Below, piece after piece: positions 1 through 9,585 of a stretch of DNA of 64,000 nt. The translations under genes and the position numbers were made by a program. The DNA is from Acidobacteria bacterium 28-9 (GTDB lineage Bacteria; Acidobacteriota; Blastocatellia; Pyrinomonadales; Pyrinomonadaceae): the NCBI GenBank assembly GCA_002050355.1, contig MWYY01000030.1, forward strand, positions 62,001 through 126,000, read 5' to 3'. Within the stretch, counting starts at the first letter, position 1, and each line of letters begins with the position of its first letter. The notes below the pieces were generated by a model. The model ran no database searches. It saw only the letters and a program-made list of their open reading frames with translations, and was not told the origin of the DNA.

Positions 1-173
1 TCGTACGGCTGGAAATTGCGCCAAGCGAAATGCTGCGCGCTCTAAACTTAAATGTAACCGAAAAATTAGCCGAGAAATTCCGCTCTCTCGGTTTTAAATA
101 CGTAACGCTCGATTTGCACGGCTACCGCAGCGGCGCAATGAATGAGGTTTTGAAAGTGAAAAACGAAGAGTGA
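1..173 (+). CDS. larE: LarE-type sulfur transferase, C-terminal end (partial)
   Basis: The open frame entering from the left edge (first full codon at base 3) reads 56 codons to TGA at 171-173. It contains RLEIAPSEML, then FKYVTLDLHGYRSGAMNEVL. That is the conserved C-terminal tail of LarE, the ATP-dependent sacrificial sulfur transferase that builds the nickel-pincer nucleotide cofactor of lactate racemase and related enzymes. Only the tail is visible, so the PP-loop ATPase domain and the catalytic cysteine cannot be checked. The identification rests on this tail alone; no other family with the same ending comes to mind. Confidence 0.6.
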   Translation, partial: VRLEIAPSEMLRALNLNVTEKLAEKFRSLGFKYVTLDLHGYRSGAMNEVLKVKNEE

Positions 174-188
174 AAAATTAGAAGAAAT

Positions 189-217
189 TTGTTCTTAATT
201 GTTATGTTTTCTATTAA
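189..217 (+). promoter_or_regulatory. Possible sigma70-like promoter of gdhA
   Basis: TTGTTC (189-194), a 17-bp spacer and TATTAA (212-217), about 50 bp upstream of the glutamate dehydrogenase start. Both boxes are imperfect and the region is AT-rich, so chance occurrence is possible. Confidence 0.3.
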
Positions 218-269
218 ATATTAAATAAAGTAATTAGAATTTTTTAGACAAGTGGAGTAATTATTAAAA

Positions 270-1559
270 ATGGCAAATCCGATGGCAGACGAAATGCGGC
301 GATTTAAGGGAAGCGACGAGAAAAATCCGTTTGAAGCGATGAGCGAACGCTTTGACCGCGCCGCACAGCTTTTAGGCTTGGAAGCTGATTTATACGCCGT
401 AATGCGTGTTCCGAGCAGAGAATTAAAGGTTTATATTCCGGTCAGAATGGACACCGGGCATATCGAAGTTTTTGAAGGTTTTAGAGTTCAGCATAACTTT
501 GCCCGCGGTCCGGCAAAAGGCGGTATTCGTTACGCTCCGGATGTAACCTTAGATGAAGTCAAGGCGCTTTCGGCTTGGATGACCTGGAAATGCGCAGTTG
601 TCAATGTTCCTTTCGGCGGCGGCAAAGGCGGAATTATCTGCAATCCGCACCAGATGTCAATCGGCGAACTCGAACGGCTGACAAGACGTTATACGGCTGA
701 ATTAATTGATTTTATTGGTCCCGACAAGGACGTTCCCGCGCCGGATATGAACACCAACGAGCAAACGATGGCGTGGATTATGGACACTTATTCGATGCAC
801 GCTCGGCACACGGTTACGGCTGTGGTTACGGGAAAACCGGTCGCTCTCGGCGGTTCTCTGGGCAGGCGTGAAGCGACGGGACGCGGCGTTTTATTTTGCG
901 TCAACGAAGCCATCAAGCGATTTAATTTAACACCGGAACAGACATCAGTCGTCGTACAAGGTTCAGGAAACGTTGGGGGTATCGGCGCGAACTTGATGCA
1001 CGAAAAAGGTTATAAGGTTACCGCCATATCGGATGTCGGCGGCGGAATTTATAATAAAAACGGGCTAAATATACCGGAAGTTTTAACGCATTTGCAGCAA
1101 ACAAAATCGCTTGAAGGTTATAAAGAAGCCGATTACGTCAGCAACAGCGAGTTGCTTGAACTCGAATGCGATGTGCTGGCGCCGTGTGCGACCGAAAATC
1201 AAATCACGTCGGAAAATGCCGATAAAATAAAATGTAAAATTTTAGCCGAAGGTGCAAACGGTCCGACCACTCCGAGGGCTGACAAAATTCTGCACGACAA
1301 GGGAATATTCGTTATACCGGATATTTTAGCCAATGCCGGCGGCGTTACCGTTTCCTATTTTGAATGGGTGCAGGACAGAATGGGTTATTTTTGGCGTGAA
1401 GATGAAGTAAATCAAAGATTGGAAGAAAAAATGGTGGCAAGTTTTATCGAATTAAGTAATTTGGCTGAACTGCACAATGTTGATACGCGCACCGCCGCAT
1501 ATATGCTGGCAATCGACCGTGTCGCATTTGACACGAAAATGCGCGGTATTTACGCATAA
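270..1559 (+). CDS. gdhA: Glutamate dehydrogenase (Glu/Leu/Phe/Val dehydrogenase family)
   Basis: A 429-residue cytosolic enzyme that interconverts glutamate and 2-oxoglutarate plus ammonia, linking nitrogen assimilation to the TCA cycle. The substrate-binding glycine-rich lysine loop PFGGGKGG is near residue 115-120. The catalytic-aspartate segment DVPAPDMNT lies near 155, and the dinucleotide-binding Rossmann glycine motif GSGNVGG is near 231. The length fits the roughly 420-residue hexameric GDH type. The ATG at 270 follows a GGAG about 12 bases upstream; an in-frame ATG at 282 is an alternative start. It is monocistronic, with a 310-bp gap downstream. NAD versus NADP preference cannot be decided from the sequence by eye. 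Confidence 0.93.
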   Translation: MANPMADEMRRFKGSDEKNPFEAMSERFDRAAQLLGLEADLYAVMRVPSRELKVYIPVRMDTGHIEVFEGFRVQHNFARGPAKGGIRYAPDVTLDEVKALSAWMTWKCAVVNVPFGGGKGGIICNPHQMSIGELERLTRRYTAELIDFIGPDKDVPAPDMNTNEQTMAWIMDTYSMHARHTVTAVVTGKPVALGGSLGRREATGRGVLFCVNEAIKRFNLTPEQTSVVVQGSGNVGGIGANLMHEKGYKVTAISDVGGGIYNKNGLNIPEVLTHLQQTKSLEGYKEADYVSNSELLELECDVLAPCATENQITSENADKIKCKILAEGANGPTTPRADKILHDKGIFVIPDILANAGGVTVSYFEWVQDRMGYFWREDEVNQRLEEKMVASFIELSNLAELHNVDTRTAAYMLAIDRVAFDTKMRGIYA

Positions 1560-1655
1560 GATAAATAATAACGCGTAATTATTTGAAATACTTGCTTTTC
1601 GGACAAATTTAAAGTAAGGTTTTACAAAGTTCGGTATGAGTCAATGAAATTTTTA

Positions 1656-1684
1656 TTGACTTTTACTCGATTGTCTCGTATAAA
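1656..1684 (+). promoter_or_regulatory. Sigma70-like promoter of the OmpA-like gene
   Basis: TTGACT (1656-1661), exactly 17 bp, then TATAAA (1679-1684). It lies in the 312-bp gap 1560-1871, which holds no other gene-like content. A transcript starting near 1691 would have a 5' leader of about 180 nt that is AT-rich and without an obvious riboswitch. Confidence 0.6.
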
Positions 1685-1871
1685 ATTACAACTAAGAGGC
1701 TTAGATTGTATTAATTAGGCTGAAATTTTTTTAATATTTGTCATTTGAAAGTTTTTTAGTCTATGCAATAATTGAGTAGCTTGTTTGAAGATTCGGCATT
1801 TTTGCACTCTTTTATCAAAGCTACTATTGAATTGAAAAAATCTTTAAAATTATTTTCGGCGGAGGAATGTG

Positions 1872-4313
1872 ATGAAACTCGCTAATAAAGCGTTCGTTAT
1901 TGCGCTTACAATGTTGTCATTGATGATTTCAATGTCAGCTCAAACTTTAAGATCTACGGATGAACCGAGAAATACGGCACCGACTGTTGGTACAGGTGGT
2001 CCTCCGGGAGGTCCGACAGGTCTTTTTACCATTTATGATGGACAAACCTTAAGAAGAGGTGAGTTCACTTTTAGTGCAGCTTATAGTAATTATGACCGCG
2101 ATCCCGGCAATGTTGATATTACAGAAGTTCCGGTTAGTTTCCAAATTGGATTGAGCGACCATGTAGAGTTGTTTTTCAATACGGATGCTTACCGTGCTAT
2201 CAAAGTCAACTCACCCCGCAATCTTTCCGGTTTTGCTCTTAATGGTTCGAGCATTAACGGTTTTATTCCCGGGGCTATCGTTCAGGCACCGCAGGGAGCC
2301 GGAACCAGTCAATTCCCTGGTTTCGCAGTATTTCGCCCACCCGGAACGGCGCCGTTCGGCGTGTTTCCGTTTGTAGGCGGTGGTGCGGGAAACTTCGGAT
2401 TGCAAAACCCTAATTTTACAGCTGGTAGAATTTTTGGTTTTGGTACGGGTGCTGCCACAGTTGGCGCGCCAAGGGGCGGCGATGGCAATAGTGCGGCTAA
2501 TTTCCCCGGCATCGGTTCGGTTTTCGGAGGTATTTTGCCTGGCGTAGTTCTGCAAACTGCTACTGTTACGGGTCCCGGAGGCGGAACTACTACAGTTCCG
2601 ACAGTCTTTACAACAGCTCCTAGTTATCTGCCGGATGCTCCGTTTCTAAACCGTACATTCGGTGAATCGGCATTCAGCACATTTACGATTGGTGGAAAAT
2701 TCCGCTTTACCAGTCCGAATAATCCGTATGGAATCGGTCTTATTCCCTTCTACCGCTTTTATGCCGACCAAGCATCAGACGCTAGTGGATTTAACCAGCT
2801 TCAAAGAGGAGCGAGTCCGGGCGGTGGCGGCATTAATCCGTTTAGTAGTAATAGTCGCGGTGATATTGGGTTAGTCGCCTTTGGTGATGCCCGTCTTCGC
2901 AAGGGGGTTAATTTATCCGCTAATATTGGTTACATTTACAATAGCAGCGTAAGAGCTGACTTTCCTTCCGGAACCTTTACCATTTTGGATCGTCCTGACG
3001 AAGTTATTGCCGGTATCGGATTAGATTTCCCGGTAAATAGATATTTCCAACCGATTTTTGAGTTTCGTTCAACTCACTATGTCGGTGGACGAACACCGAA
3101 TGCATTTGAAAATAGTCCTTTAGACGGTCTTGCAGGTTTTAGAGTTTATCCGGCTCGCTGGTTCAGTTTAGGTGCGGCTTATCGTCGTCACTTTAATGAG
3201 CAAGACCAGGAAAGTTTTGGCGAGGATAGCTTTACAACGACTTCAGTTTTTGCTCCTGGCGGAACCACAGGTAATCGTACAACTTTCAGTGGTGTTCCTC
3301 CGGGATTTCAAGCTTCAGAAAACCCACATGGTTTTATTCTTCAAATCACAGCCGGTCGACGTAATGCACGAAAAGGTCCGGATATAAATCAATTTGCTGA
3401 CGTTACTAATATAGAACTCAGCCAAACGACGGTTACAACGCCATGTCCTGAAGGACAAGTTCGTGCCGAAGGTGCTACATGCACCGACGATATGACGATT
3501 AATGTCAGAACTACAGCAGTTGACCCGGAAAATGACGTGCTTACGTATGTTTACACGGTTTCAGGTGGTCGCATTGTCGGACAAGGCGCAAATGTATCCT
3601 GGGATCTAACAGGCGCACCTGTTGGAACTTATACAATTACAGCCGGTGTTGACGATAGCTGCGGCGTTTGCGGTAAAACTCAAACAAGAACAGTTACCGT
3701 TGCTGCTTGTAATTGCTTTACACCTGTGGTTTGCACTTGCCCAGAATTGTCGGTAACCGGTCCAACGGAAGTTACCCAATCGGGTTCGACGATGACCTTT
3801 ACGGCTAATGCTACGGGCGGCAGTCAACAAAGCGTTACCTACAACTGGACAGTTTCACAAGGTGAAATCGTCAGCGGTCAGGGAACGCCTGTCATAACTG
3901 TTCAAACCACTCCGGCAATGGCTGGTCAGAACGTAACCGCTACAGTTACTATCGGTGGTGATCTTTGCCCCACGTGCGTAACAACCGCACAAACCACTGC
4001 GGGTATTGCTTCAATCCCAGTTGCGACACCGTTTACTGAGTTTACTGCGGCAACGCCTGACGAAATTAAGGCTAACTTGGATCCGTTCTTTAGTGGATTG
4101 AGCAATGATCCAACCGCGCAAGGTTACATCATCAACTATGGTACGGACGCACAAATTGCAAGACGTGAAAGAGATATTCGCGCTGCAATCAGATTCCGTC
4201 AATTTGATGCAAGTCGCGTAACCTTCTTAAGAGGCGGAGATACAGGAACAGGTATTAGAACAGTATTGTATATTGTTCCGGCTGGTACACCTGCTCCGAC
4301 TCCCGATCAGTAA
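1872..4313 (+). CDS. Large OmpA-like outer-membrane protein with Ig/PKD-type repeats
   Basis: An 813-residue exported protein. The ATG at 1872 is chosen over the GTG at 1869 because GGAGG (1861-1865) sits 6-7 bases upstream. Residues 1-23 form a signal peptide ending SMSA/QT. Residues 30 to about 490 are a Gly/Pro/Phe-rich region with alternating beta strands, compatible with a beta-barrel. From about 510 two Cys-containing Ig/PKD-like modules follow (CPEGQVRAEGATC; CTCPELSVTGPTEV). The C-terminal 90 residues (INYGTDAQIARRERDIR, then RGGDTGTG) resemble the divergent OmpA-type peptidoglycan-association domain of acidobacterial envelope proteins. That last assignment is from recollection, not from a search. 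The last third is tandemly duplicated immediately downstream. Confidence 0.75.
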   Translation: MKLANKAFVIALTMLSLMISMSAQTLRSTDEPRNTAPTVGTGGPPGGPTGLFTIYDGQTLRRGEFTFSAAYSNYDRDPGNVDITEVPVSFQIGLSDHVELFFNTDAYRAIKVNSPRNLSGFALNGSSINGFIPGAIVQAPQGAGTSQFPGFAVFRPPGTAPFGVFPFVGGGAGNFGLQNPNFTAGRIFGFGTGAATVGAPRGGDGNSAANFPGIGSVFGGILPGVVLQTATVTGPGGGTTTVPTVFTTAPSYLPDAPFLNRTFGESAFSTFTIGGKFRFTSPNNPYGIGLIPFYRFYADQASDASGFNQLQRGASPGGGGINPFSSNSRGDIGLVAFGDARLRKGVNLSANIGYIYNSSVRADFPSGTFTILDRPDEVIAGIGLDFPVNRYFQPIFEFRSTHYVGGRTPNAFENSPLDGLAGFRVYPARWFSLGAAYRRHFNEQDQESFGEDSFTTTSVFAPGGTTGNRTTFSGVPPGFQASENPHGFILQITAGRRNARKGPDINQFADVTNIELSQTTVTTPCPEGQVRAEGATCTDDMTINVRTTAVDPENDVLTYVYTVSGGRIVGQGANVSWDLTGAPVGTYTITAGVDDSCGVCGKTQTRTVTVAACNCFTPVVCTCPELSVTGPTEVTQSGSTMTFTANATGGSQQSVTYNWTVSQGEIVSGQGTPVITVQTTPAMAGQNVTATVTIGGDLCPTCVTTAQTTAGIASIPVATPFTEFTAATPDEIKANLDPFFSGLSNDPTAQGYIINYGTDAQIARRERDIRAAIRFRQFDASRVTFLRGGDTGTGIRTVLYIVPAGTPAPTPDQ

Positions 4314-4349
4314 TTTAACTTTGCATCTTTTCTAAGATGTAACTTTCCT

Positions 4350-4385
4350 AAGCGAGTGACGTTTCTACGGAAATTTCACTCGCTT
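4350..4385 (+). terminator. Intrinsic terminator after the OmpA-like gene (copy 1)
   Basis: A perfect 10-bp stem AAGCGAGTGA (4350-4359) / TCACTCGCTT (4376-4385), followed by ATGCTTTT. It lies about 35 bp past the stop codon. The U-tract is short. Confidence 0.6.
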
Positions 4386-4464
4386 ATGCTTTTAAATGTA
4401 TTTTCCCAAAACAGTTTGAAATAGTTAAAGTTTAGTGTAAGATAAGTTCTGTTTTATCTTTGTA

Positions 4465-5085
4465 ATGACACAAGTTGCTTGTAATTGCTTTACACCTGTG
4501 GTTTGCACTTGCCCAGAATTGTCGGTAACCGGTCCAACGGAAGTTACCCAATCGGGTTCGACGATGACCTTTACGGCTAATGCTACGGGCGGCAGTCAAC
4601 AAAGCGTTACCTACAACTGGACAGTTTCACAAGGTGAAATCGTCAGCGGTCAGGGAACGCCTGTCATAACTGTTCAAACCACTCCGGCAATGGCTGGTCA
4701 GAACGTAACCGCTACAGTTACTATCGGTGGTGATCTTTGCCCCACGTGCGTAACAACCGCACAAACCACTGCGGGTATTGCTTCAATCCCAGTTGCGACA
4801 CCGTTTACTGAGTTTACTGCGGCAACGCCTGACGAAATTAAGGCTAACTTGGATCCGTTCTTTAGTGGATTGAGCAATGATCCAACCGCGCAAGGTTACA
4901 TCATCAACTATGGTACGGACGCACAAATTGCAAGACGTGAAAGAGATATTCGCGCTGCAATCAGATTCCGTCAATTTGATGCAAGTCGCGTAACCTTCTT
5001 AAGAGGCGGAGATACAGGAACAGGTATTAGAACAGTATTGTATATTGTTCCGGCTGGTACACCTGCTCCGACTCCCGATCAGTAA
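4465..5085 (+). CDS. Headless duplicate of the OmpA-like protein C-terminus
   Basis: An open frame of 206 codons whose sequence after MTQVA is identical to the last ~200 residues of the preceding envelope protein. It exists only because of the 772-bp tandem duplication. Its ATG lies in the old intergenic spacer, and it has neither signal peptide nor convincing Shine-Dalgarno sequence. Probably not a functional gene; if the duplication is an assembly error, it does not exist at all. Confidence 0.6.
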   Translation: MTQVACNCFTPVVCTCPELSVTGPTEVTQSGSTMTFTANATGGSQQSVTYNWTVSQGEIVSGQGTPVITVQTTPAMAGQNVTATVTIGGDLCPTCVTTAQTTAGIASIPVATPFTEFTAATPDEIKANLDPFFSGLSNDPTAQGYIINYGTDAQIARRERDIRAAIRFRQFDASRVTFLRGGDTGTGIRTVLYIVPAGTPAPTPDQ

Positions 5086-5121
5086 TTTAACTTTGCATCT
5101 TTTCTAAGATGTAACTTTCCT

Positions 5122-5157
5122 AAGCGAGTGACGTTTCTACGGAAATTTCACTCGCTT
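5122..5157 (+). terminator. Intrinsic terminator (copy 2)
   Basis: The second copy of the AAGCGAGTGA/TCACTCGCTT hairpin, displaced by 772 bp with the tandem duplication. Confidence 0.55.
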
Positions 5158-5376
5158 ATGCTTTTAAATGTATTTTCCCAAAACAGTTTGAAATAGTTAA
5201 AGTTTAGTGTAAGATAAGTTCTGTTTTATCTTTGTAATGACACAAGTTAAATACCTCGAAAATTTCTGCAAACTCTGTTTAATGTTTTGAATGCAACAAA
5301 CATCCACAATTAAATCATCTGAATAGCGTTTGTCGAGTCTATCGCAACGTTCAAATCTGAAAAAAGAAGTAAATAT

Positions 5377-7608
5377 ATGATGGAAAAAACCGAACGAAAA
5401 ATGGGTTTTAGTCTAAATGTTTTAGCAACGATAACGACGATGTTTGTTTTATTTGTCAGTGCGTCGTTTGCTGCAATAGTAACTAATAATGAATCACCGC
5501 TGAAAATTAAGGATTGGCAGGTTGTCGGACCAAACGGTGGTGATGTGCGCGTTGTCGCGGTTGACCCGAAAGACAAAGACCGTCTTTATATCAGCACGCT
5601 TGACGGGCAAATCTACACTTCAACCGACGCTGGAGTTAATTGGAGATTACTGGTTAATTTCAACCAACCACGACTGGTTCTCGACCAATTGTTTGTTGAT
5701 TCGAGAGATTCAAAAATTATCTACGCTTCGGGAAATAGGCATGTAAGTCCTGGCGGATTTTTCAAAACAACCGACGGCGGCGCAACCTGGAAGGAAGCAA
5801 AGGAATTAAGAAAAGAATCAATTCACGCAATGGTGCAATCCACGTTTGACCCGGACGTAATTATAGTAGGAACGATAAACGGAGTGTGGATTTCAAAAAA
5901 CTCGGGTGACGATTGGGATAAGATTAAATCCGATACGATGCCGATTAATATCGATGCTCTAGCCATTGACCCGCGAACGATCAATACAATCTATGCCGGA
6001 ACGTGGTGGCGTGCTTACAAAACGACTGACGGCGGGAAAAATTGGCGACTTATAAAAAACGGAATGATTGACGATTCCGACGTTTTTGCCGTAACGATTG
6101 ACCAAAAAAATCCAGACCACATAATTGCGTCGGCTTGCAGCGGCATTTACGAATCATACAATAAAGGCGAATTATGGAAAAAGGTCAACGGGATTCCGTC
6201 GCAATCGCGTCGAACCAGAGATATTCTGCAGCATCCTTCGATGCCGGGAACTGTCTTTGCCGCTACCACTGAAGGTTTTTGGATGACTTCAAACGCTGGG
6301 CAGTCGTGGTCAATAACAACGCAGAAGGATTTGGAAATCAATTCAATCACGGTTCACCCGGATATGCCGAACCGCGTATTTATCGGAACAAATAATTACG
6401 GTGTGATGGTTTCTAATGACGGCGGCAAGAATTTCGCGCAGACAAACGACAATTTCACGAGCCGTTTTACTTATTCGGTTACGACCGACATTGAACAACC
6501 GAATCGCATTTATGCAACGACGCATAATACGCAAACCGGCGGCGGATTTGTTTTCGTCAGCAACGACGGAGGAAATACCTGGCAGGCAGGAAAAAATATT
6601 GACGTTTATCGCGTTTCGCCGTTTGCAATACTTCAAGACCGTGTTAAAACCGACACACTTTATTTAGCGACTAATGTCGGAATGTTCACATCTACCGACC
6701 GGGGCAACCTTTGGAAACAGGTAACGTTGCCGAAACCTCCCGTGACGAAAAAAGTGCCAGTAAAAAAGAAAACTACGAAAGCAACTGCGGTCAAGTCTAA
6801 AACCGCAACTCAACCAACGGCTGCTAAAACAAACTCGGCACTCGAACAGGCAACCGTTGCGCCCGATGCAAAAACGACTACGACCGCAGCCGGTTTAATT
6901 CCAATTTTGAATAATAAAATTAAAGTTTTGTCATATAGCGAAGACGGCAAAAACGGGATTTTTGCCGGAACTGATAAGGGTTTGTATCGCACTTACGATA
7001 TGACGAAAGGCTGGGAAAAAATTCCTTTGGGAGCCGGTATAGACGAAAATATCTTTGTCATCTATTCAACCGCGCAAGACCCTGAAACGATTTGGGTCGG
7101 CACATCAATTTCCGGTGTTATCGTCTCCCGCGACGGCGGCAAAACCTGGACAAAGACGGAAGGGGTGCCGGACAGCGTTCCGGTCAGCTCGATAACGACT
7201 GACCCTAAACGACCGAATTACGTTTATGTCGGTACATCACAGACATTTTGTTACAGCCGCGACGGAGGAAAAACCTGGACGCGCCGCGCCGGAAATCTTC
7301 CGCTAGGCAATTTCACGAGTATTCTTATTAATCCGAATAACACTGATGAAATTTACGTCTCCAGCGCGCTGGAATCCGACGGCGGAATTTATTTCTCTAA
7401 AGACGCGGGAGCGAACTGGAACAGAGTGGACTCAAAGGATATGAAACTTCCGAGCCGCCGCGTATGGTCTATGGCTTTTGACCCGACGGATTCAAATCGT
7501 ATTTTTGCCGGAACACATTCGGCGGGTGTTTACCGCATTGAACGCAAAATTACGACTGCCTCAACTGAAATGGTTACTCGTCCGAGAGTTTTACCAACCG
7601 GAAATTAA
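5377..7608 (+). CDS. Exported BNR/sortilin-like beta-propeller protein
   Basis: A 743-residue secreted or envelope protein. A hydrophobic signal segment (FVLFVSASFAA) lies near residues 20-36. The body is a chain of BNR/Asp-box-like blades with the recurring S/T-x-D-G-G-x-x-W pattern (STDAGVNWR, TTDGGATWK, SKNSGDDWD, TTDGGKNWR, SNDGGNTWQ, SRDGGKTWT, SKDAGANWN), as in VPS10/sortilin-like and YCF48-like propellers. A Lys/Thr/Ala-rich low-complexity linker near residues 455-500 separates two propeller halves. No catalytic sialidase residues are evident, so a binding or scaffold role is more likely than glycosidase activity; this is inference. It is followed by a strong terminator and looks monocistronic. 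Confidence 0.8.
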   Translation: MMEKTERKMGFSLNVLATITTMFVLFVSASFAAIVTNNESPLKIKDWQVVGPNGGDVRVVAVDPKDKDRLYISTLDGQIYTSTDAGVNWRLLVNFNQPRLVLDQLFVDSRDSKIIYASGNRHVSPGGFFKTTDGGATWKEAKELRKESIHAMVQSTFDPDVIIVGTINGVWISKNSGDDWDKIKSDTMPINIDALAIDPRTINTIYAGTWWRAYKTTDGGKNWRLIKNGMIDDSDVFAVTIDQKNPDHIIASACSGIYESYNKGELWKKVNGIPSQSRRTRDILQHPSMPGTVFAATTEGFWMTSNAGQSWSITTQKDLEINSITVHPDMPNRVFIGTNNYGVMVSNDGGKNFAQTNDNFTSRFTYSVTTDIEQPNRIYATTHNTQTGGGFVFVSNDGGNTWQAGKNIDVYRVSPFAILQDRVKTDTLYLATNVGMFTSTDRGNLWKQVTLPKPPVTKKVPVKKKTTKATAVKSKTATQPTAAKTNSALEQATVAPDAKTTTTAAGLIPILNNKIKVLSYSEDGKNGIFAGTDKGLYRTYDMTKGWEKIPLGAGIDENIFVIYSTAQDPETIWVGTSISGVIVSRDGGKTWTKTEGVPDSVPVSSITTDPKRPNYVYVGTSQTFCYSRDGGKTWTRRAGNLPLGNFTSILINPNNTDEIYVSSALESDGGIYFSKDAGANWNRVDSKDMKLPSRRVWSMAFDPTDSNRIFAGTHSAGVYRIERKITTASTEMVTRPRVLPTGN

Positions 7609-7630
7609 TCCGTAACAAATGTTATTCGAG

Positions 7631-7666
7631 AAAGGACGACGTTAAATACGTCGTCCTTTCTTTGTT
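7631..7666 (+). terminator. Intrinsic terminator after the propeller gene
   Basis: An 11-bp perfect stem AAAGGACGACG (7631-7641) / CGTCGTCCTTT (7649-7659) with a 7-base loop, followed by CTTTGTTT. It separates the propeller gene from the bshC promoter. Confidence 0.88.
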
Positions 7667-7672
7667 TCCAAC

Positions 7673-7701
7673 TTGGAAGTTATAAGTTTGAACTCTATAA
7701 T
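7673..7701 (+). promoter_or_regulatory. Sigma70-like promoter of bshC
   Basis: TTGGAA (7673-7678), a 17-bp spacer, and a perfect TATAAT (7696-7701), directly after the upstream terminator and 23 bp before the GTG start of bshC. Confidence 0.7.
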
Positions 7702-7723
7702 CTGAAAAGTTAGGAGCAATTTT

Positions 7724-9409
7724 GTGAAGCAAGAAATCAGTTGTCCCTGTCCAACCGGAAGAGATGTCGTTTTTCAGACGGAAAGCCAGCCTTTTTCCGA
7801 ACTGCCTAATCAATCGAAGCTTTTTCTGGAATACCAGAAAAATCCGCTTCAATTAAAAAAGTATTATCCTTCCGCGGTTGAATCCCACACGCAAATTTCG
7901 CGGCGAATTCCCGAAGTTCTGGCAAATTATAAAACCGACCGCAACTTGCTGTGCGACGTTTTGGAAGATGCGAACCGAGCCAACGGCGCAAGCGAAGAAA
8001 CTTTTAAAAATCTTAATCTTTTGCGCGAGGATGATTGTGTGGCGGTTGTTTCGGGACAGCAAGCAGGACTTTTCACCGGACCGCTTTATACGATTTACAA
8101 AGCGCTTTCCGCTGTAAAATTAACCGAATGTCTGCGCGCGCGCGGGTTTAAAGCCGTCCCGGTTTTTTGGATTGCAACCGAAGACCACGATTTTGAAGAA
8201 GTTTCAAAGACGGAAATAATCGGGCGACAAGGCAAATTGGTTAAACTCAAAAACGAACCGCAAAGATGCCGTGAAAATCTGCCGGTCGGATATGTCAAAC
8301 TCGATGATTCAATCAATCAAACAATCGAACAGCTATTCAACGAATTGCCGCATACGGAATTTACCGACGAGATAAAAAAATTAGTTGGCGAATCTTGGAC
8401 TTCGGGCATAGATTACGGCGACGCATTTGCACGACTATTGGCAAAAATTCTGGGCAAATACGGTTTGATTTTGCTGTGTCCGCTCGACGAACGATTAAAA
8501 AAACTCGCTGCGCACGTTTATGTCGAAGCCGTAAAAAAATCGGATGAGATTGTTTCCGCCTTAATAAAACGCAGCGACGAACTCAAAGAAAACGGCTATC
8601 ACGCGCAGGTTTTGATAACGCCCGATTATTTTCCGCTTTTCTGGCAATCGAAAGACAAAACGCGCCACGCTATCAAGAAAACCGCCGGAGGAACTTATAA
8701 GGTCAAAGATTCGGAAAGGGAATTCAACCTGGAAGAACTCGCCGACATCGCGGCGCGCGAGCCGCAGAGATTCAGCCCGAGCGTTGTTTTGCGCTCGGTC
8801 GTGCAAGATTATCTGCTGCCGACCGTTTGTTATTTCGGCGGCGCGGCGGAAGTTGCTTATTTCGCGCAATCGGCGGAGGTTTATCGAATTCTGGAGCGTC
8901 CCGTTACGACGATTTTTCATCGCCAGAGCTTTACGATTATCGAACGGAAACATGCTAAAACCCTTACGAAATACAATTTGCAATTAAAAGACTTTTTTGC
9001 CGGAATTGAAAATGTCGCGCCCCAGTTAGCGGAAAAATATCTGAACCCCGAAATGGCAAACATATTTGCCGAAGTCGAAGAAAAAATCAACATCCAGCTT
9101 AAGCGCCTTGACCGAAATCTAACCGAATTTGAACCGACATTGGCGGAAAATCTGGCAACCCGCCGACGCAAGATTATTTATCACATCGGAAATCTTCGCA
9201 ATAAATTTCAACAAGCTCAGATGCGAAAAGACGCGGTCGTCATGCGGCAAATCGAAACGGCTTTCAACGCTCTTTTGCCGAATAAAAATTTGCAGGAACG
9301 ATCGCTGAATTTGACTTCGTTCGTCAATGGTTACGGGCTTTTTCTGATTGACTGGATTTACGCGGCAATTGACCTCGACGACAAAGAACATCGAGTAATT
9401 TATTTGTAA
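7724..9409 (+). CDS. bshC: Bacillithiol biosynthesis cysteine-adding enzyme BshC
   Basis: A 561-residue protein that matches BshC, which attaches cysteine to glucosaminyl-malate in the last step of bacillithiol synthesis. Family hallmarks are visible: VVSGQQAGLFTGPLYTIYKA near residue 108-127, the nucleotidyltransferase-like PVFWIATEDHDFEEV near 145-160, and an extended coiled-coil-rich C-terminal region (residues ~400-500). The GTG start at 7724 is supported by TAGGAG 8 bases upstream and by the promoter just before it. Bacillithiol occurs in Firmicutes, Deinococcus-Thermus, Bacteroidetes and some Acidobacteriota. bshA and bshB are not in the window; the PIG-L-domain protein at 11-14 kb is too large to be assigned as BshB. 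Confidence 0.9.
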   Translation: MKQEISCPCPTGRDVVFQTESQPFSELPNQSKLFLEYQKNPLQLKKYYPSAVESHTQISRRIPEVLANYKTDRNLLCDVLEDANRANGASEETFKNLNLLREDDCVAVVSGQQAGLFTGPLYTIYKALSAVKLTECLRARGFKAVPVFWIATEDHDFEEVSKTEIIGRQGKLVKLKNEPQRCRENLPVGYVKLDDSINQTIEQLFNELPHTEFTDEIKKLVGESWTSGIDYGDAFARLLAKILGKYGLILLCPLDERLKKLAAHVYVEAVKKSDEIVSALIKRSDELKENGYHAQVLITPDYFPLFWQSKDKTRHAIKKTAGGTYKVKDSEREFNLEELADIAAREPQRFSPSVVLRSVVQDYLLPTVCYFGGAAEVAYFAQSAEVYRILERPVTTIFHRQSFTIIERKHAKTLTKYNLQLKDFFAGIENVAPQLAEKYLNPEMANIFAEVEEKINIQLKRLDRNLTEFEPTLAENLATRRRKIIYHIGNLRNKFQQAQMRKDAVVMRQIETAFNALLPNKNLQERSLNLTSFVNGYGLFLIDWIYAAIDLDDKEHRVIYL

Positions 9410-9585
9410 AAACAAAGAAATTAAACGTTGATTCAAGCAAAATTTGCGTTGTTCGATTGATTCAAACTTCAATCTGATCTCAAATTTTATTTTTAAAAAT
9501 TGTAAAATTTAAAGTTTCTTTCGGGTAAAACTCAAAATAAAAATATGTTTTTATCAAATTCTCAAAACATATTTTTCGTAAAATA

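Larger units (their letters stand above)
3704..5247 (+). repeat. 772-bp direct tandem duplication (3' end of OmpA-like gene)
   Basis: Bases 3704-4475 and 4476-5247 appear identical with a period of 772. The junction shares only about 1 base of homology. The unit starts inside the gene, covers its last ~200 codons, the terminator hairpin and the downstream spacer, and ends at CACAAGTT. The first copy leaves the gene intact; the second is a headless 3' fragment. Confidence 0.95.
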